The notes beneath the pieces were generated by a model. That model saw nothing but the letters and a program-made list of their open reading frames with translations. It did not search any database and was not told the DNA's origin. A stretch of 64,000 bases of DNA from Muscardinus avellanarius (Eukaryota > Chordata > Mammalia > Rodentia > Gliridae), in NCBI GenBank assembly GCA_963383645.1, contig OY726562.1:1865001-1929000 (forward strand), written 5' to 3'. Below, piece after piece: positions 38,301 to 50,300 of the stretch (within the stretch, counting starts at the first letter, position 1; each line of letters starts with the position of its first letter). Position numbers and translations under genes: made by a program.

Positions 38301-41300
38301 CTTTCGACAACTTGAGAAGTAGAAAGAACTTAGGAGATAAAGTTTTCTCCACCAAATCTTAATCACTGACTGGTACTCACAGGGGCTCACTATGGCTAGT
38401 CAGATTCACTTACTTGCACTGTATGAATTTAAAATACAAGCCTAGCCTTTCCTACCGTTTAATACTCTTTTTCACTTGAAAGTTGGTTGTGCTAGGAGAA
38501 GACTAAAATCAGCTTCAGAAAAGCTCAATTTGAAAAACGATTCTTGAAAGCCAGGCGTGGTGGTGCACGCTTGTTATCCCAGGACTTTGGAGGCTCGCAG
38601 AGACAGGAGGATCACAGGTTTGTGGCCCACTGCCACAACTAAGTGAGACCCTGTTTCAAAATAAAAAATAAAAAATAGGGCTGGGGGGGTATGACTTGGA
38701 GGTAGAATATCCCTGGGTTCAACCCCAATACTGAGAAAAAAAAAAAAAAGAAAGAAAAAAAGAAAAGAAAAAACCAACTTGTGAGAAAAGATACGTGAAA
38801 TGCTCATTCTAGTTGCTGGCTTTTTTTTTTTTTTTTTTTTTTTTTTGGTGGTACTAGGGTTCCTGGCAGCCCTTTACCTCCAGGCTACACTCCCAGACCT
38901 ATTTTATACTTTTTCTTTGGAAACAGGGTCTCTTAAGTCAGCGCGGTTGACTTTGAACCTGCGCGATCCTCCTGTCTCCGCCTCCCAAACACGGGGATTA
39001 CAAGTGTGCGCCACCACGCCCGGCTAGTTGTGGGCTTTTACTGTCATTACTTGGCCCTCAGAACCCTGCTCCGCCATTTATTCTGAAAGCAGAAAATGAA
39101 ATTACTAGTTGAATATTTTCTATGATTTTTCTCAATTGTATTTATTTTGAGTATATAAAAATTTTCAAAGTAAAGGTAATTTGGATATTCACTGATATCA
39201 GTTGACACCATAAAATTAGAGAGATGGATCATACTACAATTATAGACTAAATAATATTTTATATTCTAGGTTATCAAACAGGGGCTCACAGCTAATTCTT
39301 TGCTGGACAGAGGCGTGCAACTTTCAGGATCAACTTCAAAGTAAGTACAAGTGGTATATTTTCAAAGTCAGTCTGTCTTGATTATAAGATAGGTAGACTT
39401 CCTTCTGAGTCCTTCACTTGAGAAACGTGTCTTGCTGTAGAGTAGCTCAGCTCCTTTGCTATGACTTGGCTATACTCCACAGCAGCCAGCCGTGTTTCTC
39501 TTGGTCACACTGTGAAAGCCATAATGTGGCATGTCAGGAGTAAACACGAATAAGAGTGCTTCTTTTGTATTTTAGACAGAGTTTGTCAAATATATAAAAA
39601 GCTTTGCTTATTTAATAGATTGGCCATCTCTGGCCTACTTGCATTTATTTACTCATTTGTTCATTTATGTTCTGTTTAGTTGGGCACTGAGGATTGAATC
39701 CAGAGGCATTGGCCTCTGAGCTTAGACCCGGGTCCTGTTTTGTTCTGATTTTGAGACACAGTCTGGCTGTTCAGAGGGTCTCTCTGAGTCGCCAAGGCTG
39801 GCCTTGAATCTGCACTCTTCCTGTATCAGCCTCCCAAGCCCTAGAGTTAGAGACGTGTCCCACCACACCTATCTTCCCAATTTGCATGTTAGTACATGTT
39901 TTGGCTTGTTTTTGAAAAGTATTTGGGACATGAAATATCAAGTCCAGTTTCACGAGTTGTTTTCATTGAAATGGATATGATTTAAATATCACTTATCTTA
40001 AGGAAGCTCCAACTTGTTTGCTTGTTCATGATCTTTTTAAATACATGTATAGTACACCGTATACTCCCCTGGAAAAGAAAACCGTGGATAACACAGACGA
40101 TGAAACACTAACCGAAGAGTGGGCCCTGGACCAGCCCGTCTCTCAGACCAGGACTACGGCCATCATTGAAGTCAAAGGGACCGTTGATGTGGTTTTGACG
40201 CCTCTGGTGGCGGAAGCTCTCGACAGGTACCGGTCACCACAGAAGTCATGGTGTGTGCAGACAGAGGCTTGTTGACAGCAGAGGTTTTAATTGGGTAAAC
40301 ATGGAAACACATTTAGGAAGGTCTGCAGTGAGGTAATCATTTGTTAATTTCTCACACTAAATAATTATATTGAGATGATATGGCAACATTGCATTATGTT
40401 TTCTAATCTTTCCATTGCTCTAAAGAGCATAAAATGACCACATACTCAGAAAGTAATCATTGTTTCATATTCTCACTCTCTAGTTAGTGAAGGGCGTAAA
40501 GGGAACTTAATGATGTTCTGTCACACAAGAAGCCTGTCGTCTATTTAGGGAGACAAAATGAGAGCCCAGATGGAGTGTAATGAAAGGCAGAATTGTGCAG
40601 GAAAGACTGAGCGCCGCAGTAAAGGAGGCGGAAGAGGAGGGCGCAAGGAGACCTCATTCAGGATTCAGAGTGTTAGGAGGTGGCATGCAAATTAAGAATA
40701 CAGAAAGTCATCTTCAGGAGATTGTAAAACACCTACCAGTTATAAAACCAGCTCAAAATGGACGGAAGACTTTAATGCAAGACATCCAGCCAATAGGGGA
40801 AAACATGGCAGGACAGTGGAATGGCAAGGACTTTGGGGACAGTACCCCAAAGCATAGGAAGCCAAAGCAAAACAGACAAGATCTCATCAAACCAAAAACC
40901 CTTTGCACAACAAAGGGAACGTTCAGCAGAGTGGAGAGACATCCTTCAGAATGGGAGAAAGTATTTCTAAACTGTACATCTGGAAAGGGATTGAGATCCA
41001 GAGTGTATAAGGAACTCCCCGAACTCAAGAGCAAAATGAAAAACCCAGGTTAAAAATGGGCACTACACCTAACTAGATGATTCTCAAAAGAATACACACA
41101 AATGGCCAATAAGAATGCAGACAGATCCTCAGCATTCCTAATCACTAGTGAAAGGCAGATCAGAACCAGAGATCTCGTCTCTTCACATCACAGAGACATC
41201 CAGTATCAACAAGAAAAAGATGGGTGCCCGCAGTGGGTGGGGAGACGTGTCCATTGTGCACATGGTTGGTGGGGATAGAGGGGTACAGCCACTATGAGAA

Positions 41301-44300
41301 CAGGCGTTAGGAAACGAAATCAGTATGTTGAAGAAGAGTCTACACTCCCTTCATCCCAGGACTATTCTCAGTAGGCAAGAAATGGAAACAATGAGTATTC
41401 ATCAGTTTCTGTAAAGATAAAACATTCCTACACATGCTAGGATACTCTTCAGCCAATGAAGAATGAAATTCTCTTTTTTTGAGACAACATGTAGGGAAAT
41501 GGAGATCATTGTGTTAACTGAAATAAGTCAGGCACAGAAAGACAAGTAGTGCATGACCTCATTTATAGGTAGATTCTAAAAGAGTTGATTTCATAGGTGG
41601 TTATCAGGGGCCAGGAATATTGAGAGAGGAGGAGGTAGAGAAGGTTGGCCATTGAGAACTAAATGAGAGTTAGGGGAAAGAGTTCTGATTTGGTACTATA
41701 CTGTAGGTGACTATAGATCGTTATCTACAGTACAGTACAGTCGTGTACTGCATATTTCAAAATGCCAGAACAAAGGATTTGCAGGCTGGGAGATCCTAGA
41801 GGTTGAACCCAGAGGTATTCCACCTTCCATCTATACCCTCACCTCTATTTCATTTTTATTCTGAAAGAGGGTCTTGCTAAGTTCATGAGGTTGGCCCTGA
41901 ACCTACGATCCTTCTGTCTCAGCCTCCCAAGTACTAGAATTAGAGGTGAATACCACCACCTGGCTGGAAGAGAGGATTTAAAAAATGTTTACAATGACAA
42001 ATGTTTAAGGAGGTAGATGCATTTACCCTGATTCAAGAATTAGACAATGTATACATGTGTCAAAACATCACATGGCACTCCGCTACCACTAATATATACA
42101 GTCTTTATGTTTTTATGTGTTAGAGATGGAAATAAGTATAAGAATGATGAAGTAGCGGCGCTGAGACGGAAGCCTTAAAACAATACCGAGCTCTTATGGG
42201 GGCCCGGGTTGAAGTGCTGTGTGCTGGAGTGGGGTAGTGATGGTGATGAGAAGCTCAGCACGCTCTGGGTATCAGGTGCCTGCCAATAGCATTCAGGTGG
42301 ATTCTGTCAGAGTGCTGAGTCACATTTCCATCTCTGTTTGGCTCTCCTCTTCCCTCAGGTACATCGAAGCCTTGGTTCACTGTGCTAGTGCCCGGCACCC
42401 AGCTGCAATTGTGGACGACCTTCACGCCAGGGTCCTGACAGAGGCTGTCCAGAATAGTAAGACTACCTTCTCAGAAAATGTAAGCACAGTTTACCTAATG
42501 GAGACCTGCTTACACATCAGCTGTGTGGAATGCCCAAACTTGAGAAGGCGTTTCAGCATGGTAGCCCGACTACAGAGACATGGTCCAAGAGCCTTTCTGT
42601 GCCACTGGCTCCGAGAACATGCCATACATGGACTGCACAGTATAAACACATGTTCACTGTTTTAAAATGTAGCTTTCTTTTCTAAAGAGTGAATGAATAT
42701 TCTTTAGGACTGGGGCCTGAGGTTTTTGTTTGTTTGTTTCTTTGTTTTTGATTTTTTAATTGGTGGTACTGGGGTTCCTGGATGCCCTTCTACCTCTGGG
42801 CTACACTCCCAGACCTATTTTTATGTTTTTATTTGGAAACAGGGTCTCTAAAGCCAGCAAGGCTGGCTACGAACCTGCGCGTTCCTCCTGTTTCTGCCTC
42901 CCAAGCGCGGGGATTACAAGCATGCGCCACCACGCCAGGCTGGAGCCTGAGTCACTCTGCATCCAGTGACTTTATGCTATCTTGAGACCATTTCTTGTCC
43001 ACTTTTGAGCCGAGCCTGCTGCCATCCTGTGCCACCATTCTCCTGCTTCCTCGAGTTCATGGCCTTGAAGCCAGTTGCTTGGGCTCTGCAACTCCCATCT
43101 TGTTCCCAAATTAATAATGCCCAGCCAGTAAAGAGCCAATCCTCAGAAGCCAGGTCTGCCTCCATATCAGCAGAGTTTAGTGATCCTAAGCCACATAACC
43201 TAAGATGATTGTTACCATGTTTTCCTGTATCCGACTTTCCTCAGCCCCACAGTTGCTGCTCTGCTTGAGATGGAGTGTTAGACCAGCAGCTGGCCTGTAG
43301 GTGGGCACGGGAGCGAGATAAGAAAGTCACTGTTGTGAAGAGGTGGAAATTAGGAAAGGCCTGTGAACTCATTCCTTTGCTTCTTATTTGTACTGGGGTT
43401 GAACCCAGGGCATTGTACCTGAGCTACATCCCCGGCCCAACATTGTTTTGGTTTTGAAGGAGTCTCACTAGGTTGCCGAGAGCCTCACTGTTCACTGAGG
43501 TTGTACGCAAACCTGCAATCCCCTGTCTCAGCTCCCAAGTACCAGGATGCCAGGCCTGCATCACCAGGCCTGGCCTGTGAAGTAATTCTGCTTTCAATCT
43601 TTTTTAGTTATCTTCCAAACAAGATGTTCGAGGAACAAAGACTGAGCACCCTATGATAGGAACGACTAACCAAGGACAGGCACCAACAGATATTGTAAAA
43701 AAGCAAGATAATGTAACAATTAAAGGTCTGCAGGCTAATGTTAGCATACCAAAGGTAATATTTTAATATCTTTAAAACTTTTTCCTGAAGAAGAGCATTT
43801 TGGTGCTTTTAATTGTTTGCATTTACCAAAATGATGAGAGTGGAACAATTTGGAATATCAAAAAACATATTTCATTCTTTTGATGATCTAATGTATACTT
43901 AATATATTTTCAATAGTTTACCTACTCCTAATAGGGTACTACTTACTAGAATGTTCTACATCCATCCAATAAAAATTAATTATTTGGGGGAATTTATAAT
44001 TTTCTCATCATCACCCTCATATACATATAGAATAGTAGTTTATTTGCATGTATGTTTTATGTTTAAGTGGTAACCTTCGACTTTTCAATTCAGATTCATG
44101 GCATTTTGTGTGTTAGGTGAACTTATGTCTGCTCCAGGCCTCGGTGGAAGAGTGCCCCGCTTCGGCTCCTAGTAGAAGCGTGATTCACGTTTCCCTGGTG
44201 GCGCTTTGTTTCGACAGGATTGCTACTCAAGTTCGTATGAACAGGTAAGAAAGACTTTAATTCAAGCCATGGTTATTTTGCTGAATGTAAAAACAAATCT

Positions 44301-47300
44301 TGATTTTTAAAAAAATACTTTTCTGAAAAGTATAATATTAAAATTTGTTTGGAATCTCAAATCTCACTTTATAGATCAGAAAAAGTATGGTTTTAAAAGT
44401 TAGTATTTTATTAATATACTTCAGTAAACATTAAATAATTTGTTATTAATATTGGTGTAGTTAAAATAATGTGGTTGTTTTTGAAAAGTAAACCATTTAG
44501 TTAAGTGTTTTCACTGAATTATATTACTTAAGTGTTAACCATCACATATACTTTTTTTTGTAAAGGGGTGTGGTTGAAGAGACTTCAAATAACACAGACC
44601 CTAGTAAAACGTTGAATTTTGATAAATATGTTCATGCCACTAAGATGCAGCCTCAGTCGTCGGGCTCTCTGCGGTCAAATGCTGGAGCAGAGAGAGGCAA
44701 GGAAATCGCAGCCAGGTTAAACATCCATCGTGTCCACGGGCAGCTTAGAGGTCTCGACACAGCAGGTAGGATTCCACAACAGATGTTGATATCTGTGGCA
44801 TGTACGCATGTAAGAAGATTTCACAAGAGAGAACATGAGTTCTTTCTTAGAATATTGGTATAATGTGGGTATTATCTAAGCAAGAAAAAGATATGTCCAC
44901 ATATATTGGACACATGATTTTTTTTTTTTTTTTTGGTGATACTGGGGATGGAACCTAGGGGCCTTCTACCTCTGAGCTACACTCCCAGACCTATTTTATA
45001 TTTTATTTGGAAACAGGGTCTCTTAAGCCAGCTGAGGCTGGGAGTGTGCCACCATGCCTGGCTAAAGACACATCGTAATTTTTCTTTTTTTTGGTGGTAC
45101 TGGGATTCCTGGAAGCCCTTCTCCCTATGGGCTACACTCCCAGACCTATTTTTTATAGTTTTTATTTTTGGAAACAGGGTCTCTTAAGCCAGCACTCGCG
45201 GCTGGCTTTGAACCTGCGTGATCCTTCTGTCTCCGCCTCCCAAGCGCGGGGATTACAAGCGTGCGCCACCACGCCCGGCTAGACACATGGTATTTTAACT
45301 ACTCACTGCTTACATTCATGGGATAGTAAATTGTGGTAAGAAATAAGTGGTGTGGGGGGGGCCCGCCAAGTGAGGTGTGCATGCATGCTGTTGTCAGCAT
45401 GATTTACATATGCTGTGTGAGAGTAATGGACCAATAAAAAGCATATTAAAAAGAAAGAAGCGCCGGGCGTGGTGGCACACGCTTGTAATCCCAGCCACGT
45501 TGGCTTAAGAGACCTGTTTCCAAATAAAAATATAAAATAGGTGTGGGAGGATAGCCTGGATAAGGGTTCCATCCCCAGTACCACAGTACTACTACTACTA
45601 CTACTACTACTAATAATAATAATATAAAAAGAAGGAAAAGAAGTGAGTGCTCTGGCTCCACATTAGAAGCCGCCTTTCTCTCCCATTGTCTCCTTCGTGC
45701 TGAATGCCTGCTCCTTATAAGGCAGAGAGCATGGTCTTTGTAGACTTTCTACTTAAAACTGTACAACTCTATTAAAGAGAGTTAAGTGCAGTGTTAGTTA
45801 AGTCCAGAGAGCCTAGTCCTGTTGCTAGCATCAGGGAGAGTGTTAGATATTCCTCTTAATGCCCCTGGTAACATAAAAGGGAAAAGTAGAGATATTACAC
45901 CATTTCAGTATTTTTGACCGATTAGTGCATTTTCTTATTTGGAAGCTTAAAATGATCTCAGGTTGTCAGATTCAGACCTGAAGGTGTTCGTGTAGCTTGA
46001 GAGGATTGCCGTGCTGTGATCTCTGTGTGGGACAGGTCCTGAGCAAGCATACAAGCCCTAGAATTGAATGTGGTGGCTGTGCTCTGTAGTTTCTGAAAGT
46101 TGTATGGCTCCCCTTTGTGTTCTGGGACTGAGTCACCGCAGGGACTTCTCAGAGCCTCTTTTATCCGCCCTGGGAATGAGGCCACGGTATTGGACCTGAG
46201 GATTTGGGGTACATCATAGCTACCGGCAATCTGTAGACATCAACTGGGTACAAAATAAATGGCTCAAAAAAAAAAAAAAAAAAAAACCAAAACAGTCCAG
46301 TCCTGTGGCTGATATTGTAGCCACTTTTCACAGACTTAGTACAGATGACAAGCAGTACCTTATATAATTTTGAAATGTATCATCCAGAAAAACTTCTCAT
46401 CATAGACAGAAGTGTCAGTGAAACTTCAAGGCAGGCGTTTGTTAAAATGTAGAGAAAATATTTAATGTTACTGCTTATATGCGCCTTATATATCTTTCAA
46501 TAATAATAATCATAAGCTCAGTATCTGACATTTGCTAGACATAGAGAGGTGGTGAGTGTATGAGGCTTTTCATCGTATACTTTTTCATAACTTTTGAACC
46601 TGGATTTGTATTAGTATATTACCTAATCAAGAAATATAAATAGCCGGGCGTGGTGGCACACGCTTGTAATCCCCGCGCTTGGGAAGCTGAGACAGGAGGA
46701 TCACACAGGTTCGAAGGTAGCCTCAGCTGCTTAGTGAGGCTCTCAGCAACTTAGTGAGACCCTGTTTCCAAATAAAATATAAAAAAGGTCTGGGAGTATA
46801 GCCTGGAGGTAGTAAGCCTCTGGGTTCCACCCCCAGTACCACCACCAAAAAAAAAAAAAAAAAAAAAAAAAAAGAAATATAAATAAGCCAGGCATGGTGG
46901 CATATACTAGTAATCTCAGCATTTGGGAGGCAGAGATTGGAGGATCACGGTTCACAGACAGCTTCATCTACTTAGCGAGGCCCTTTGCAACTCAGTGAGA
47001 CCTTGTTTCAAAAGATAAAAGTACTAAAAAACAGGACTGGGGGTGTAGCTCAGAGGTACAGTGACCCTAGGTTCCATCCCTGGTACCTCAAAAAAAAGAA
47101 AAGAAATATAAAGTTCAAGTTTAAATTCTCACCTTATACTGTGTATCAGAGTAAATTCATGGATGAAAGACAAATAATGAAAAAATTATAGGAGAATGTA
47201 GCTGAACAAATGAACTTTTCTAATCATAAATTCAAAAAAGACATTTCTATAGGATGGAATAAGAGCTATTAAAATGATACCTTTGCAGGCTTTTTAATGA

Positions 47301-50300
47301 CCTGAGAAAATTAGCATGGTTTCCTCTTTCTTGGAAAGTAGGAACTAAATCTGGATTTGCAAAGTGATCTCTAAAGGGCCAGAAGGCACTTACTTCAAAT
47401 GTAAACAAGTCACCTGTGGGCGGTAATTTATGTGGGTTTTTTATATTTTTGTATATGTGTTATTTTAGTCAGAGAAGAAAAAGATGTAATAACATAAAAT
47501 AAAAAATCTCCAGGCTCCTGTGTTGGCTCCCATGTTGCATCTATTAGCAGCGGATCTGTGCAGCTACACGAAATGTGTCCGTGTAAAGTGGTCTTTTAGT
47601 GACATCTATAATCTGCCTAGAAAATAATTTTTTCCTAAGGTGGACAATTAATTAGAATCATTTGTGTTTTGTAAAATGATGACAAACTTTTTCAGCTACT
47701 CAACTACAAAGCTAAGCTACTTTTAGGAGCTTATTAACTGCATTTCTAGAGTACCTGATAATCTTTCAGAGCCAGCAGTTAACACCTTTGAACACTTCCT
47801 CGTCATTTATGGTGTCTTCTTCATTTTAGGCACCAGTATTTTTAAAGTTGTCTCCCTTGGTTAGGTTTCATTCTTTCTGACAATACTAAGATCCCTAAGA
47901 CAAACGCTGTGGCAAATGTTTGCAGTTGTTTTCAGTATAGATGTCTTATCTTTTAAAACAGTCGTTTTGCTCTCTCAATCGTAGACATTGGAACCTGTGC
48001 CATCACTGCTATTCCTTTTGAGAAGTCCAAAGTTTTATTCACTCTTGAAGAACTGGATGATTTTACCTTCGTAGATGAAACAGATCAGCAAGCTGTTCCA
48101 GATGTAACTCGAATAGGTCCCAGTCAAGAAAAATGGGGTTGGATAATGTTTGAATGTGGACTTGAAAACTTAACCATAAAGGGTAAGTGTGTTTTGTTTT
48201 TCCTGTAATCTGTTTAAGTGGAGGACAGGTTAGTCCCATGTTAGTGACATGTTCTACAATACTGGAATAACTGTGGACTTTGAGTATCCTCTGTCAACAT
48301 AGTAAAGCAGAAAGTTTGGTTCCTGGGATTATTTGCCAAGCGAGGCACCCCATCCCACTTGCCAAGTGGAGTTTCCCTCTGTGTCTGATTCAGAGAGAGG
48401 TAGCGCATCCAGACATGCCAGACCTCTGTGCCTGAAAGACCACCTGCCTTGGAATGTAACCCACATAAAACATAGAGCCACTCAGCTGTATGAAAGTTCG
48501 CGTTTGAAAACTGGGTTTTTGGTTTACTAGAACATTGCCAATTAAGATGTAATATTATAAACCCTTTATTCAGTGAAAAATAGTGAGTTTATATTTACTT
48601 CTTGTGTGTTACTGAATAATATTTTAAAGTAGGAAGGTTGAATTGTGCTTAAGACTTTTAGATGTAGTCATATACAATGTAGTGACTACTATATATATAT
48701 TAGTAGTAGTTGTATATGCCTACAATTATCTCCTGGTAATTCCAATCATACATCACTTTTATAGATAAAGGCAAAGTCTTCATAAGGAAAGACATGATCT
48801 TTATGATAAAAGATTATACGGATACTGCAGAATATAGCATTAAAATATTTATCCACTGTTTTAATCTCTTCACTTTTATAGGAGGAAGACAGTCTGGTGC
48901 TGTTTTATATAACAGTTTTGGAAGCATGGGTAAAGCTACAGTCACAGAAAGGGGTGGAGTGCTGACTTCCAACAACTCTTCGGATTCTCCGACTGGCAGT
49001 GGCTATAATACCGATGTCTCTGATGATAACCTCCCATGTGACCAGACAAGCCCTTCCTCAGACGTAAATGGAAATTCTGTTTCAGATGAACAAGTTGGTG
49101 CATTTTTAATAATAATAATAATAATATTTTGAATAAAAGAACAGAAAACGCAATGCAAAATTAATTTCTAGACTAGATTTGCTTATCTTTCCTATTTTGG
49201 GTTTATTCTTTTGGCTTAAATTTAAGTTGGTGATATAGTGTGACTAGAGTATAGTTTCTGAGATAAACATGTGTATCTGTTAGAGTAGTTAGAGTAAAAC
49301 CTTGTTTGTGTCACTTTTATTAACCATTTGTTGAATTAATGAATAGAATTTAATAAAAGTGGATCTTAAGTATCTTGAGGGATTTCAGTAAATATCATTT
49401 TTTATTTCATTTTTATTTTTTGCAGTGTTGGGATTAAACCCAGGACCTCAGTCATGCTAGGAATGTACTCTACCACTGAGTTTCATCCCAGCCTCCCAAT
49501 TTTTTTTAATAACTCATTGTGTTATTGGTGGTATTTCATGTATGTTTCAGATATTTTCGTCATCATCTGATTATTTCAGATAGAGTTCTGAATATACCTT
49601 AGTTCAGATTCATTTATGATTTTTATTACAGTAGAGTTGCATGATAATAGATACAGTAACCACCACAGTAAAAATACAGTAGGCTCCTGGGGCTTTTTTT
49701 TTTCTTCCTTGATGGTACTGGGAATTAAACCCAGAGGCATTCTGTCTCCGAGCCACGCCCCTACGGTACTGTTTATTTTTGTTTTAAAACTGTCTCAGTA
49801 ATTTGCTGAGTGTGGTCTTGAACCTGTGTTGGTCCTCCTGTCTCAGTCTTTGAAGGCCTGGCTATGGGGATCTGTTTTTATTTAGTGTGTAGTTTAAGAG
49901 TTTAATGGCAGTTTTCCTGTGAGGTCTTTGGAAGTACTTGCCTAGATCTGCAAGGTCACACCCAGGGCCTTGCAGGTGCTAGGCAGGAGTTCTCCAGGAA
50001 CTTCCCCAGCCTAGAGTTTTTAAAGACAAGGGTCTTACTACGCTGTGCAGGCTGGTCCTGAGCTTCTGGGCTTCAGGGGGCCTACTGTGCCAGCCCAAGT
50101 ACCTGTGTCGTCCCAAGTACCTTGGACGACAGGCATGTGCTGCTGTACCCAGCTTAAACTAAAAGTAAATAAAAGTAGTAGGGTCTGTGTGCTGTATGTT
50201 ACATGAACTTCTCATGGGATTTGAGACAGCCATCTTTAAATATGTAAATATTTCTGCACAGCATTTATAAAAACACTAAGTGGGTGAAGTAGCTTAACAT

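Noticed and set aside
40580..41053. 157-codon + strand ORF
   Set aside because: Its second half translates as the degraded end of L1 ORF2; 5'-truncated element, not a host gene.
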